NCBI RefSeq assembly: GCF_034008315.1
Contig: NZ_CP125377.1
Location: 2,368,001-2,432,000, forward strand
Origin: Pseudomonas sp. P8_241
Lineage (GTDB): Bacteria > Pseudomonadota > Gammaproteobacteria > Pseudomonadales > Pseudomonadaceae
Direction of reading: 5' to 3'
Length of the DNA: 64,000 nt
Of this stretch, positions 9,092 to 18,483 are shown piece after piece. Each line of letters starts with the position of its first letter. Position 1 is the first letter of the stretch. The notes under the pieces were generated by a model, which saw only the letters and a program-made list of their open reading frames with translations, was not told where the DNA came from and made no database searches. The translations under genes were made by a program, and so were the position numbers.

Positions 9092-10048
9092 ATGAAGCTG
9101 CCATTCGCCGGACGCCTTCTCGCTGTCGCTATGCTGATTACCGCATCCGCTTCCCTGCCAGTTGCCTCGGCCTTTGCCGAAACGCCTGAAAAACCCAAAG
9201 TTGCGCTGGTCATGAAATCCCTGGCCAACGAATTCTTCCTGACCATGGAAGATGGGGCCAAGGCCTATCAGAAAGATCACTCCGGCGAATTTGACCTGAT
9301 TTCCAATGGCATCAAGGACGAAACCGATACCGCAGGGCAGACGCGTATTGTCGAGCAGATGATTCTGGCCAAGGTCAATGCACTGGTCATTGCACCGGCT
9401 GACTCCAAAGCCATGGTTCCAGTCATCAAAAAAGCCATTGACGCCGGTATCACCGTGATCAACATCGATAACCAGTTGGATCCGGCCGTCGTCAAAAGCA
9501 AAAATATCAGCGTGCCTTTCGTAGGTCCGGACAACCGCAAAGGCGCGCGTCTGGTGGGTGATTACCTGGCCAAACAGCTGAAAGCGGGTGATGAAGTCGG
9601 CATTATCGAAGGTGTGTCCACTACCACCAATGCGCAGCAGCGCACCGCCGGTTTCAAGGATGCAATGGAGGCGGCGCAAATCAAGGTGGTTTCCCTGCAA
9701 TCGGGCGATTGGGAAATCGACAAGGGCAACAAAGTGGCCGCATCGATTCTCAGTGAATACCCGCAAATCAAGGCTCTGTTGGCCGGTAACGACAGCATGG
9801 CGGTCGGCGCGGTCTCTGCCGTGCGTGCGGCGGGCAAGGCCGGCAAGGTACAAGTGGTGGGTTACGACAACATCAATGCCATCAAGCCAATGCTCAAGGA
9901 CGGCCGCGTGCTCGCCACCGCTGACCAGTTTGCGGCCCGGCAGGCTGTATTCGGCATCGAGACTGCGCTGAAGATTCTCAAGGGCGAGCAGGTCGACGGC
10001 GGCACTAACGGCGTAATTGAAACTCCCGTAGAGCTGGTTACCCGGTAA
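9092..10048 (+). CDS. rbsB: ribose ABC transporter substrate-binding protein
   Basis: 318 residues. A signal peptide (LLAVAMLITASASLPVASAFA) is followed by a periplasmic-binding type I fold: KVALVMKSLANEFFLTMEDGAK, NALVIAPADSKAMVPVIKKA, VPFVGPDNRKGARLVGDYLA, LLAGNDSMAVGAVSAV and VVGYDNINAI. It captures ribose (or a related sugar) in the periplasm and delivers it to RbsAC. CGGAG lies before the ATG. First gene of rbsBACRKD-nucleoside hydrolase, under the operator at 8987. Confidence 0.92.
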   Translation: MKLPFAGRLLAVAMLITASASLPVASAFAETPEKPKVALVMKSLANEFFLTMEDGAKAYQKDHSGEFDLISNGIKDETDTAGQTRIVEQMILAKVNALVIAPADSKAMVPVIKKAIDAGITVINIDNQLDPAVVKSKNISVPFVGPDNRKGARLVGDYLAKQLKAGDEVGIIEGVSTTTNAQQRTAGFKDAMEAAQIKVVSLQSGDWEIDKGNKVAASILSEYPQIKALLAGNDSMAVGAVSAVRAAGKAGKVQVVGYDNINAIKPMLKDGRVLATADQFAARQAVFGIETALKILKGEQVDGGTNGVIETPVELVTR

Positions 10049-10102
10049 TCCTCTGGCGACGCATAGGCGCTCGGCCATCGGGTCGGGCGCGTGGAGAGTT
10101 TT

Positions 10103-11656
10103 ATGTCAGTTTCCACCCCCGGCGCTGTCCTCACGGTCAGTGGCATCGGCAAGACCTACGCGCAACCGGTCCTGTCCGGTATAGACCTGACGCTCATTCG
10201 CGGCGAGGTGCTGGCGCTGACCGGCGAGAACGGCGCCGGCAAAAGCACGCTGTCGAAAATCATTGGCGGCCTGGTCACTCCGACAACCGGTCAGATGCAG
10301 TTTCAGGGGCAGCACTATCGGCCGGGCAGCAGGGCGCACGCGGAAAGTATCGGGATCCGCATGGTCATGCAGGAGCTGAATTTGTTGCCAACGTTGTCGG
10401 TTGCGGAAAACCTGTTCCTCGACAACCTGCCCAGCAATGGTGGCTGGATCAGTCGCAAGCGCCTGCGCAAGGCGGCCATTGAGGCAATGGCCCAAGTCGG
10501 GCTTGATGCGATCGACCCTGACACGCTGGTTGGAGAGTTGGGGATCGGTCACCAGCAGATGGTCGAGATCGCCCGTAATCTGATAGGCGATTGCCATGTA
10601 CTGATTCTCGACGAGCCTACCGCGATGCTCACCGCGCGGGAGGTCGAGATGCTGTTCGAGCAGATCACTCGCTTGCAGGCGCGTGGTGTGTCGATCATCT
10701 ACATCTCTCACCGTCTCGAAGAGCTGGCGCGGGTCGCTCAGCGCATCGCGGTGTTGCGCGATGGCAACCTGGTTTGTGTCGAGCCGATGGCCAACTACAA
10801 CAGTGAACAACTGGTCACGTTGATGGTGGGTCGTGAACTCGGCGAACACATCGATATGGGCGCGCGAAAAATCGGCGCTCCGGTGTTGACCGTCAGGGGG
10901 CTGAGCCGTTCCGACAAGGTTCGCGACGTGTCCTTCGAAGTGCGCGGCGGCGAGATTTTTGGTATTTCCGGGTTGATCGGGGCGGGGCGCACCGAGTTGC
11001 TACGCTTGATTTTCGGGGCCGATCTGGCGGACAGCGGCACGGTTGCTTTGGGCACACCTGCGCAGGTCGTCGGCATTCGCTCTCCGGTTGATGCGGTCGG
11101 CCACGGCATCGCGCTGATCACGGAGGATCGCAAGGGAGAAGGTTTGCTGTTGACGCAATCGATCAGTGCCAACATCGCATTGGGCAACATGCCAGGCATC
11201 TCCAGTGGCGGTTTTGTCGACAACGGTGAGGAGCACGCGCTGGCTCAGCGCCAGATCGATGCCATGCGCATCCGCAGTTCGGGTCCAACGCAGTTGGTCA
11301 GCGAGCTGTCCGGAGGTAACCAGCAGAAAGTTGTGATCGGACGTTGGCTGGAGCGCGATTGTTCGGTGCTGCTGTTCGATGAGCCGACTCGAGGCATCGA
11401 TGTCGGTGCCAAGTTCGACATTTACAATCTGTTGGGCGCGCTGACCCGTCAGGGCAAGGCGCTGGTGGTGGTGTCCAGCGACCTGCGAGAGTTGATGCTG
11501 ATTTGCGACCGGATCGGCGTGCTGTCGGCAGGGCGTCTGATCGACACGTTCGAACGTGACAGCTGGACCCAGGATGATTTGCTTGCCGCCGCGTTTGCCG
11601 GCTACAAAAAACGAGATGCGCTGCTCAACGAAGCCGCGCCTAGGGATCTTCCATGA
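10103..11656 (+). CDS. rbsA: ribose ABC transporter ATP-binding protein (two ATPase domains)
   Basis: 517 residues with two ABC modules, as in all sugar RbsA/MglA/AraG proteins. First module: Walker A GENGAGKSTLSK and Walker B HVLILDEPTAML. Second module: degenerate Walker A SGLIGAGRTELLR, signature LSGGNQQKVVIGRWL and Walker B VLLFDEPTRGIDVG. It powers sugar import at the inner membrane. The ATG at 10103, preceded by GGAGAG, is preferred to the GTG at 10091. It overlaps rbsC by four bases. Confidence 0.93.
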   Translation: MSVSTPGAVLTVSGIGKTYAQPVLSGIDLTLIRGEVLALTGENGAGKSTLSKIIGGLVTPTTGQMQFQGQHYRPGSRAHAESIGIRMVMQELNLLPTLSVAENLFLDNLPSNGGWISRKRLRKAAIEAMAQVGLDAIDPDTLVGELGIGHQQMVEIARNLIGDCHVLILDEPTAMLTAREVEMLFEQITRLQARGVSIIYISHRLEELARVAQRIAVLRDGNLVCVEPMANYNSEQLVTLMVGRELGEHIDMGARKIGAPVLTVRGLSRSDKVRDVSFEVRGGEIFGISGLIGAGRTELLRLIFGADLADSGTVALGTPAQVVGIRSPVDAVGHGIALITEDRKGEGLLLTQSISANIALGNMPGISSGGFVDNGEEHALAQRQIDAMRIRSSGPTQLVSELSGGNQQKVVIGRWLERDCSVLLFDEPTRGIDVGAKFDIYNLLGALTRQGKALVVVSSDLRELMLICDRIGVLSAGRLIDTFERDSWTQDDLLAAAFAGYKKRDALLNEAAPRDLP

Positions 11657-12630
11657 AAACCGTTTCTTCCACCGGCAACCGTAGTGGCCATTTTTATGGC
11701 CTCCGCACTTACATGGGCCTTGCCGGTGCGTTGCTGGCAATGGTGGTGCTGTTCTCGACCTTGAGCAGTCACTTCCTGTCCTACGACACTTTCAGTACCC
11801 TGGCCAACCAGATTCCGGACTTGATGGTCCTTGCGGTCGGGATGACCTTCGTGCTGATCATTGGCGGTATCGATTTGTCGGTTGGATCGGTGCTGGCACT
11901 CGCGGCTTCGACTGTCAGCGTCGCCATCCTCGGCTGGGGTTGGAGTGTTCTGCCGGCGGCGTTGCTCGGCATGGCGGCGGCAGCGTTGGCGGGGACGATC
12001 ACCGGTTCGATCACCGTGGCATGGCGCATTCCGTCATTCATTGTGTCACTCGGTGTACTGGAGATGGCCCGGGGTGTGGCGTATCAAATGACCGGTTCGC
12101 GGACGGCCTACATCGGTGATGCGTTTGCCTGGTTGTCCAACCCGATCGCCTTCGGGATATCACCGTCGTTTATTATCGCTTTGCTGATCATTTTCATCGC
12201 CCAGGCGGTACTGACCCGTACCGTGTTTGGTCGGTATCTCATCGGTATCGGAACCAACGAAGAGGCGGTGCGCCTGGCAGGCATCAACCCCAAACCCTTC
12301 AAGATCCTGGTGTTCAGCCTGATGGGGTTGTTGGCGGGAATTGCAGCGCTGTTCCAGATTTCGCGTCTGGAGGCGGCGGACCCTAATGCCGGTTCCGGTC
12401 TGGAGTTGCAAGTGATCGCTGCGGTGGTGATCGGCGGGACCAGCCTGATGGGCGGGCGCGGTTCGGTCATCAGCACGTTCTTTGGCGTTTTGATCATTTC
12501 TGTATTGGCGGCCGGCCTGGCGCAGATTGGCGCGACCGAGCCGACCAAACGCATCATCACCGGTGCGGTAATTGTGGTGGCGGTGGTGCTCGATACTTAT
12601 CGCAGTCAGCGCGCAAGCCGGCGGACCTGA
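11653..12630 (+). CDS. rbsC: ribose ABC transporter permease
   Basis: 325 residues with 8-10 hydrophobic segments. The BPD_transp_2 signatures of sugar permeases are present (MTFVLIIGGIDLSVGSVLALAA; GIGTNEEAVRLAGINPKPFKILVFSLMG; VIGGTSLMGGRGSVISTFFGVL). It forms the membrane channel with RbsA. The start overlaps rbsA by four bases (ATGA), indicating translational coupling; rbsR follows three bases after the stop. Confidence 0.93.
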   Translation: MKTVSSTGNRSGHFYGLRTYMGLAGALLAMVVLFSTLSSHFLSYDTFSTLANQIPDLMVLAVGMTFVLIIGGIDLSVGSVLALAASTVSVAILGWGWSVLPAALLGMAAAALAGTITGSITVAWRIPSFIVSLGVLEMARGVAYQMTGSRTAYIGDAFAWLSNPIAFGISPSFIIALLIIFIAQAVLTRTVFGRYLIGIGTNEEAVRLAGINPKPFKILVFSLMGLLAGIAALFQISRLEAADPNAGSGLELQVIAAVVIGGTSLMGGRGSVISTFFGVLIISVLAAGLAQIGATEPTKRIITGAVIVVAVVLDTYRSQRASRRT

Positions 12631-12633
12631 GTC

Positions 12634-13653
12634 ATGGCAACGATTAAAGATGTGGCTGCGCTCGCCGGGATTTCCTATACCACGGTATCCCATGTAGTGA
12701 ACAACACCCGGCCAGTCAGCAAGGAAGTGCGGGTCAAGGTTGAGGAGGCGATCAAGACCCTCGACTACGTGCCCAGTGCAGTGGCTCGTTCCCTCAAGGC
12801 CAAGACCACCGCGACCATCGGTTTGTTGGTGCCCAACAGCCTGAATCCGTACTTCGCCGAACTGGCGCGAGGTATCGAAGATTACTGTGAGCGCAACGGT
12901 TACTGCGTGATTCTTTGCAACTCCGACGATAACCCGCAAAAACAGCGCAACTACCTGAGAGTACTTCTGGAAAAGCGCATCGACGGGCTGATCGTTGCGT
13001 CCGCCGGAGGGGACGGCGGCCTGGCGCATGGCCTGGCGAATGTGCGTACGCCTATGGTGATTGTTGATCGTGGGCTTGAAGGGGTCGATGCGGATCTGGT
13101 ACGAATCGATCATGAATATGGCGCTTATCTGGCAACCCGCCACCTGCTGGAGTTAGGGCATCGGGAAATCGCCACGATCAGCGGCCCGCCGACCACCAGT
13201 GTGGCGCAAATGCGCCTGTGCGGATTTTGCCGTGCCCTGACAGACGCGGGAATCGTCGTCCCGCGTGAGCGCATGCTGGAAAGCGACTTTACCAGCACAG
13301 GGGGGTATAACGCTGCGGCGATCCTGCTGGCTCGGAACCCGCCCAGCGCCATTTTTGCGGCCAACGACATGATCGGTATCGGCGTGTTGCGAGCTGCTGC
13401 CGAGCGCAATGTTCGTGTGCCGACACAGCTTTCGGTGATTGGCTTCGACGATATTCAGATGAGTCGCTACGTCTATCCGGCGTTGACCACTGTGGGGCAG
13501 TCGATCCTGCAACTCGGTGAGATGGCCGCAGAAGTGCTTTTGCGACGGATTGCCACCCCGGACCTGGTCACCGAACAACGGATCGTGACACCGCGCATTG
13601 TCATGCGCGAATCGACCGCGCCGCTGGCCAGCGTGTTCGACGAATATCGCTGA
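12634..13653 (+). CDS. rbsR: LacI-family ribose operon repressor
   Basis: 339 residues. N-terminal LacI helix-turn-helix MATIKDVAALAGISYTTVSHVVNNTRPVS, hinge helix PSAVARSLKAK, then a periplasmic-binding-like sugar sensor domain (GLLVPNSLNPYFAELARGIEDYC; FAANDMIGIGVLRAAAE; IGFDDIQMSRYVYPALTTV). It should bind the palindrome at 8987 and release it on sensing ribose or a derivative, so the gene autoregulates with its operon. Confidence 0.92.
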   Translation: MATIKDVAALAGISYTTVSHVVNNTRPVSKEVRVKVEEAIKTLDYVPSAVARSLKAKTTATIGLLVPNSLNPYFAELARGIEDYCERNGYCVILCNSDDNPQKQRNYLRVLLEKRIDGLIVASAGGDGGLAHGLANVRTPMVIVDRGLEGVDADLVRIDHEYGAYLATRHLLELGHREIATISGPPTTSVAQMRLCGFCRALTDAGIVVPRERMLESDFTSTGGYNAAAILLARNPPSAIFAANDMIGIGVLRAAAERNVRVPTQLSVIGFDDIQMSRYVYPALTTVGQSILQLGEMAAEVLLRRIATPDLVTEQRIVTPRIVMRESTAPLASVFDEYR

Positions 13654-13674
13654 AACCCCATGAATGAGTACTGT

Positions 13675-14592
13675 ATGCCAGCAAAAGTAGTGGTAATAGG
13701 CAGCTTGAACATGGACCTGGTCACTCGGGCTCCACGGTTGCCGCGTGGCGGTGAAACCTTGATCGGCGAATCATTTGCCACGGTTTCCGGTGGAAAGGGC
13801 GCCAATCAGGCGGTGGCCGCTGCACGGTTGGGGGCTCAGGTCGCGATGGTCGGTTGCGTGGGAAATGATGCCTACGGCGAGGCATTGCGTGCAGCTTTGC
13901 TGGTGGAGGAGGTTGATTGCCAGGCGGTCAGCACCGTGGAGGGCTCCAGTGGTGTGGCGTTGATCGTGGTCGACGACAATAGCCAGAACTCGATCGTGAT
14001 TGTCGCTGGTGCCAATGGAGCGCTAACGCCCGCGCTGATTGGTTGTTTCGATGCTGTGCTGCAAGCCGCCGATGTGATCATTTGTCAGCTTGAAGTGCCG
14101 GAAGCTACGGTCGGTCATGCGCTCAAACGCGGTCGTGAACTGGGCAAAACCGTCATCCTCAATCCGGCGCCGGCCAGTCGGCCGCTGCCGGCCGATTGGT
14201 ACGCATCCATCGATTACCTGATTCCCAATGAAACTGAAGCGTGCGCGCTCAGCGGCTTGCCAGTGGACTCGCTGCAAAGTGCTGAAACCGCCGCGACCAG
14301 GTTAATTGCTATGGGGGCGGGCAAGGTCATCATCACGCTCGGTGCCCAGGGATCTTTATTTGCCAATGGCGCTGGGTTCAATCACTTCGTTGCGCCAGTC
14401 GTAACGGCAGTCGATACGACGGCGGCCGGGGATACGTTCGTCGGCGGTTTTGCCGCAGCGTTGGCAGCCGGTAAAAGTGAGGTTGAAGCGATTCGATTCG
14501 GTCAGGTCGCTGCGGCACTGTCGGTCACTCGTCCCGGTGCGCAACCCTCGATTCCCACGTTGTCCGAAGTCGAGGTGTTCCAAACCTCATGA
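13675..14592 (+). CDS. rbsK: ribokinase
   Basis: 305 residues of the PfkB family. Signature 1 [25 protein letters not shown] and signature 2 [17 protein letters not shown] (catalytic Asp in the GAGD-like motif) are intact. It phosphorylates ribose to ribose 5-phosphate in the cytoplasm, ready for the pentose phosphate pathway. Start chosen at [16 protein letters not shown], the usual family N terminus; an ATG at 13660 is also in frame. Overlaps rbsD by four bases. Confidence 0.92.
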   Translation: MPAKVVVIGSLNMDLVTRAPRLPRGGETLIGESFATVSGGKGANQAVAAARLGAQVAMVGCVGNDAYGEALRAALLVEEVDCQAVSTVEGSSGVALIVVDDNSQNSIVIVAGANGALTPALIGCFDAVLQAADVIICQLEVPEATVGHALKRGRELGKTVILNPAPASRPLPADWYASIDYLIPNETEACALSGLPVDSLQSAETAATRLIAMGAGKVIITLGAQGSLFANGAGFNHFVAPVVTAVDTTAAGDTFVGGFAAALAAGKSEVEAIRFGQVAAALSVTRPGAQPSIPTLSEVEVFQTS

Positions 14593-14993
14593 AAAAGACA
14601 CCCTTGCTGAACGTTGCGCTGTCCCGACTGATTGCGTCCCTGGGGCATGGGGACATCGTGATAATCGGTGATGCAGGTTTGCCAGTGCCGCCAGGCGTGG
14701 AGCTGATCGACCTGGCCTTGACCCACGGTATTCCAGACTTTGTCAGCACCTTGAAAGTTGTACTCAGCGAAATGCAGGTCGAAAGTCATGTGCTGGCTCA
14801 GGAAATCCTCGAGAAAAAATCGTCAGCCTTGCCAGTGCTTGATGAGCTGAGCGCGGAGGGGGTGCTGGGTCGTCGTGAGCTGCTCAGTCATGAGCAGTTC
14901 AAGGCACTGAGTCGTCAGGCAAGGGCAATTGTCCGTACCGGCGAATGTCAGCCGTACTGCAATGTTGCATTGATCGCCGGTGTGACGTTCTGA
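14589..14993 (+). CDS. rbsD: D-ribose pyranase
   Basis: 134 residues, the standard family length, with the signature sequence [30 protein letters not shown] including the catalytic His of GHGD. RbsD converts beta-pyranose ribose to the furanose form used by ribokinase. Start overlaps the rbsK stop (ATGA). Confidence 0.93.
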   Translation: MKKTPLLNVALSRLIASLGHGDIVIIGDAGLPVPPGVELIDLALTHGIPDFVSTLKVVLSEMQVESHVLAQEILEKKSSALPVLDELSAEGVLGRRELLSHEQFKALSRQARAIVRTGECQPYCNVALIAGVTF

Positions 14994-15055
14994 CTGAGCG
15001 CCGTGTACTCGTAGCCTTCCACAAAGCGTGTGCCAGGCATTCGCTATGCTCATAA

Positions 15056-16063
15056 ATGCATCATCTGTTTCGGAGTCTGCTGCTTTTGTCCCTGCCTATT
15101 ACCAAGCGCGCCCAGCCGGTGGAAAAAATCGACCTGATCATCGACACAGATCCAGGAGCCGATGACGTGGTCGCCTTGCTACTCGCGCTGGCTTCACCGG
15201 ATCAACTGCATGTTCGTGCGGTGTGCACTGTTGCCGGTAATGTTCCGCTGGAGAAAACCTCCCGAAATGCACGTCTGGCCCGGGAGTGGGCCGGTCGGGA
15301 AGAGGTGCCGGTGTATGCAGGCGCACCGAAACCGCTGATGCGAACGCCGATCTACGCTGAGGACATCCACGGCAAGGAAGGTCTGTCGGGTGTCACGGTG
15401 TATGAGCCGAGGAAAGGGTTGGCGCCGGGCAGTGCGGTGGTTTATCTGATTGAAACCCTGCACGCGGCAAAGCCCCATAGCATCACCATCGCCATGCTGG
15501 GACCGCAGACCAATCTGGCTTTGGCACTGATCCAGGCGCCTGAGATCGTCCAGGGCATCAAGGAAGTGGTCGTCATGGGCGGCGCGCATTTCAATGGCGG
15601 TAACATTACGCCAGTCGCGGAATTCAACGTGTTCGCTGACCCACATGCGGCCGAAGTGGTGCTTGGAAGCGGCGTGAAACTGACTTACCTGCCGCTGGAC
15701 GTGACCCACAAGGTACTCACCAGCGAATCACGTCTGAAGCAAATAGCCGCCTTGAACAACAATGCGAGCAAGCTGGTAAGCGACATCCTGAATGAATACG
15801 TCAAGGGCGATATGGAGCACTACGGTATTGCGGGTGGTCCGGTGCACGATGCCACGGTTGTCGCCTACCTGCTCAAGCCTGAGCTATTCAGTGGTCGCTC
15901 GGTCAACGCAGTGATCGATAGTCGCGAGGGGCCGACATTCGGTCAAACCATTGTTGATTGGTACGATGGGCTCAAGGCGCCGAAAAATGCTTTCTGGGTT
16001 GAAAGTGCCGACGCTCAAGGCTTCTTCGATCTGCTGATCGAGCGGTTGGCTCGGCTGAAATAA
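15056..16063 (+). CDS. nucleoside hydrolase (IunH/RihA-like)
   Basis: 335 residues. The calcium/ribose-binding motif IIDTDPGADDVVALLLALA and the later segments VYAGAPKPL, MGGAHFNGGNITPVAEFNVFADPHAA and PVHDATVVAYLL define the inosine-uridine preferring hydrolase family. It cleaves ribonucleosides to base plus ribose, feeding the ribokinase encoded just upstream. The first about 20 residues (LFRSLLLLSLPITKRAQP) look like a short leader, so a periplasmic location is possible. Last gene of the ribose operon, 62 bases after rbsD. Confidence 0.9.
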   Translation: MHHLFRSLLLLSLPITKRAQPVEKIDLIIDTDPGADDVVALLLALASPDQLHVRAVCTVAGNVPLEKTSRNARLAREWAGREEVPVYAGAPKPLMRTPIYAEDIHGKEGLSGVTVYEPRKGLAPGSAVVYLIETLHAAKPHSITIAMLGPQTNLALALIQAPEIVQGIKEVVVMGGAHFNGGNITPVAEFNVFADPHAAEVVLGSGVKLTYLPLDVTHKVLTSESRLKQIAALNNNASKLVSDILNEYVKGDMEHYGIAGGPVHDATVVAYLLKPELFSGRSVNAVIDSREGPTFGQTIVDWYDGLKAPKNAFWVESADAQGFFDLLIERLARLK

Positions 16064-16094
16064 TTTACATCCTCGCAAGTGCTTGCCAGGGTTT

Positions 16095-16307
16095 TTACCC
16101 GCGCGCGATATCAACTGCAGCCCTTTGGTCTGCCAGATGCTTTTCGAAAATCTGCTCGATAAACGATTGGGCGGCTTCGGTTCCAAGGTCCCTGACCAAA
16201 AGGTCTATTGCGATGATGGCGAGCTCTTCGGTGGTGCCTGGGCTGTAGGAACTGTGGCCGTCCTGCCACTTGGCCTTGATGTCGGCGTCGATACTTACGG
16301 TGGTCAT
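16095..16307 (-). CDS. small hypothetical protein
   Basis: 70 residues (MTTVSIDADIKAKWQDGHSSYSPGTTEELAIIAIDLLVRDLG...). It is soluble and predicted mostly helical, convergent with the nucleoside hydrolase. No strong ribosome site and no recognised family; conserved-looking composition with a clean start and stop makes it plausible. Confidence 0.5.
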   Translation of the reverse strand: MTTVSIDADIKAKWQDGHSSYSPGTTEELAIIAIDLLVRDLGTEAAQSFIEQIFEKHLADQRAAVDIARG

Positions 16308-16436
16308 GATTGCGCTCGCGTAGTTTGAGGGCTGAGCGTCGAGTTAAGCATTATGCGAGCCTTTTGGCACTCCGACTTAGGCATGACCGGGGTGCTATGC
16401 GACACTTGGTACTTGATGACTTTCAAGGACTTCGCT

Positions 16437-16742
16437 GTGCAGATCGATTTGAACACACCTGATGGCTTGACCCTTGACGCTGTGCGTCAGCTTCTGGCTC
16501 AAGCGAGCGACGATCAGCATACTCAGTTGCGGGTGACCAAGGGCGGCATCGCCTATATCTCATCCGGCGTTGTGGGCGGCACCGATATCGATGGTCTGCT
16601 GTTCCGCCTGGAAACGTGGTCCAGGGGGTCTGGTTATGTTGGGCGTATTGCCGCCAGTGACGATGTCTGGGTCATGCAGATTTTCAACGCACTGAAGCAG
16701 AACTGGCCGAAACCCGCTTTCGACTACATCGACGTCTATTGA
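16437..16742 (+). CDS. hypothetical protein (GTG start)
   Basis: 101 residues from the GTG at 16437, chosen because AAGGA lies seven bases upstream; ATGs at 16416 and 16353 are in frame but lack a site. Sequence features: DLNTPDGLTLDAVRQLLAQASDDQHTQLRVTKGGIAYIS and WVMQIFNALKQNWPKPAFDYIDVY. Mixed alpha/beta and soluble. No family recognised. Confidence 0.6.
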   Translation: MQIDLNTPDGLTLDAVRQLLAQASDDQHTQLRVTKGGIAYISSGVVGGTDIDGLLFRLETWSRGSGYVGRIAASDDVWVMQIFNALKQNWPKPAFDYIDVY

Positions 16743-16909
16743 GCGCCGTTCATATTCAGTCACGATTAACAGCTGAAGGGCGGGGCGATGCTCAGGCAAA
16801 CTTATCGTTTGTCCGCAGTGAAGGGCAGGTCTCCTGTTCTCGCGGTGAAACCAAACGCCGAATCGGCGGTCGCACGATCTCAGTACAACTCTCGAAAAAA
16901 GGAGGCTTC

Positions 16910-17230
16910 ATGCCTTGGAAGCTCGCGTCATTGGGTACTTTGCTGGCTGTTGCCACATTGGCCGGTTGCAGCACTACCTCCACGGAGTCGCCAGCAGACG
17001 CTGTTACGACAACTGACACGGGGCACAGCCGTTGTGAAGCAAAGGCTGCTGAATTCACCATTGGCAAACAGGCATCACCAGAGCTGTTGGAACAGGCGCG
17101 TACCCGCGCTGGAGCACAAAATGCAAGGTTTCTCCTGCCAGCCGATATGGTGACGCTGGAGTACCGTTCCGATAGGCTGAATCTGAACACTGACGCCAAT
17201 AAAGTCGTCACGCGCGTCAGCTGTGGCTGA
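16910..17230 (+). CDS. I78-family (peptidase-inhibitor-like) lipoprotein
   Basis: 106 residues from the ATG at 16910, preceded by AAGGAGG. The lipobox TLAGC gives a lipidated mature protein. The C-terminal 65 residues match the I78 inhibitor pattern: C..KAAEFTIGKQASPELLEQARTRAGAQNARFL, a central LEYRSDRLNL and a final RVSCG, with two cysteines that may form a disulfide. I78 proteins are small serine-protease-inhibitor-like folds; the target is unknown. A strong terminator follows. Confidence 0.8.
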   Translation: MPWKLASLGTLLAVATLAGCSTTSTESPADAVTTTDTGHSRCEAKAAEFTIGKQASPELLEQARTRAGAQNARFLLPADMVTLEYRSDRLNLNTDANKVVTRVSCG

Positions 17231-17255
17231 TCGCTAACGTTTTTGTTTTACCCAT

Positions 17256-17287
17256 AAAAAACCCCGTCACATGGACGGGGTTTTTTT
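17256..17287. terminator. bidirectional rho-independent terminator
   Basis: CCCCGTC/GACGGGG stem with A6 before and T7 after, between the I78 lipoprotein gene and the convergent cold-shock gene. Confidence 0.9.
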
Positions 17288-17301
17288 AGTGCGCCTGGAA
17301 A

Positions 17302-17514
17302 TTACTCTGGGCGAACTTGAGCAGCTTGCATACCCTTTTGGCCTTTCTCAGCCACGAAGGAAACAGTCTGGCCTTCTTTCAGGCTTTTGAAACCGTCGCT
17401 TTCGATAGCTTTGAAGTGTACGAACAGGTCGTCACCGCCACCTTGAGGAGTGATGAAGCCGAAGCCTTTTTCATCGTTGAACCATTTAACGGTGCCGGTT
17501 TGGCGATTAGACAT
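17302..17514 (-). CDS. cold-shock domain protein (CspA family)
   Basis: 70 residues: [67 protein letters not shown]. Both RNA-binding motifs, KGFGFI and DLFVHF, are intact. CspA proteins bind single-stranded nucleic acid and melt RNA secondary structure. GGAGATACACC precedes the ATG. About 290 bases separate it from the next gene, leaving room for the long leader typical of cold-shock mRNAs. Confidence 0.94.
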   Translation of the reverse strand: MSNRQTGTVKWFNDEKGFGFITPQGGGDDLFVHFKAIESDGFKSLKEGQTVSFVAEKGQKGMQAAQVRPE

Positions 17515-17806
17515 GGTGTATCTCCAAGAAACATATATTTTCAGTAGTGCTGTGCTGCTCAGGCCAACTGGGCACACCCGAGTATCATAGTCGAAATGTT
17601 CGCTTTGGGAGCCCCCCGGAAGCACTGTTTGCCAACCAGTCGTGCTTTCATTGTGTCCTTGAGCGGCTGAAAGCCCCGTTTTACAAGGCTTTCGGCCGAA
17701 AGTAGGGGTGATAAAAAAAGCTGTAAAACCTGAATAAATTGTACGAAAGGACCTGTTTCAGCAGCTTTTTAACAGCATTTCAGGGGGTGAAAACACCTGG
17801 GCGGGC

Positions 17807-18109
17807 CTATTTTTGCTCTTTGCTAGTGGCCTTGCAGGCAGCGATTTTGCCCAGTGCCGCCTGCTTCAGTGAGTCGCTGGCGGTGTTGTTCATCAAGGCT
17901 TGAATGTCAGCGGCAGGGTACGACTTGATGGCGTCGGCACCGCAGGCACAATGGGATTTTGCAGCGGGCACACCAATTTTCTCGGCAGCTGCAGGAACGC
18001 ACTGAGCCATGTATTTCTCCCGCTCACCTTTCGGCCATTCGGCATGGGCGGCCAGAGGCAGCAGGAGAACAATCGGGGCGACTACGGCGAACAAACGATT
18101 CAGACGCAT
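17807..18109 (-). CDS. small secreted cysteine-containing protein
   Basis: 100 residues. Signal peptide MRLNRLFAVVAPIVLLLPLAAHA|EW. The mature part has four cysteines (QCVP, SHCACGA, AACKA), which could form two disulfides in the periplasm, and a helical C terminus (YPAADIQALMNN). The ATG at 18109 is chosen for the signal peptide. No family recognised. Divergent from the thrS leader. Confidence 0.65.
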   Translation of the reverse strand: MRLNRLFAVVAPIVLLLPLAAHAEWPKGEREKYMAQCVPAAAEKIGVPAAKSHCACGADAIKSYPAADIQALMNNTASDSLKQAALGKIAACKATSKEQK

Positions 18110-18249
18110 GCTGAGATGCTCCTTGTGGGTCAATTGTCTTGTTATATGAGGAATAAGTGCGCTTCAAGTTCAGCACTCTGGCATAAAAACAGGCGTTTTA
18201 CCCTGTTGCAAAACCTCTGCTCCGTGCCGACCGCTCATCTGTGCTAGCA

Positions 18250-18480
18250 TGCGTCGCTCGGGCGTTTGCGGGCTCCGGTCGACCTTTAGTCCCGGTAGCG
18301 GCAGATGAACGAATAACCCTGATTTGAATCCCAGTCACTCTGGTTCGGTTTTCCGGTTGGCCGCAAGGCTCCTGCCGCTGTAAGGCAGGCGTTCGTCATT
18401 GAATGGCCTGGATCGGATCTTGTACTGGCTCATCCCAACCCACGTGACCTTTGGTAGGGGTCACCACTAGGAGAGGAGGC
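18250..18480 (+). ncRNA. structured leader RNA upstream of thrS
   Basis: About 230 bases before thrS contain no gene but several pairable segments: AGCGGCAG (near 18297) with CTGCCGCT (near 18372), and ATGAACGA with a nearby TTCGTCAT. A Pseudomonas RNA called P11 has been described upstream of thrS; from memory this position fits. It may regulate thrS-infC expression. Exact ends are not defined by the sequence. Confidence 0.4.
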
Positions 18481-18483
18481 GCC

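Noticed and set aside
9071..10078. A 335-codon open frame antisense to rbsB
   Set aside because: Covers the exact extent of rbsB, whose translation is unmistakable.
12160..13143. A 327-codon open frame antisense to rbsC/rbsR
   Set aside because: Spans two well-defined genes on the other strand and has low-complexity, His/Gln-rich shadow composition.
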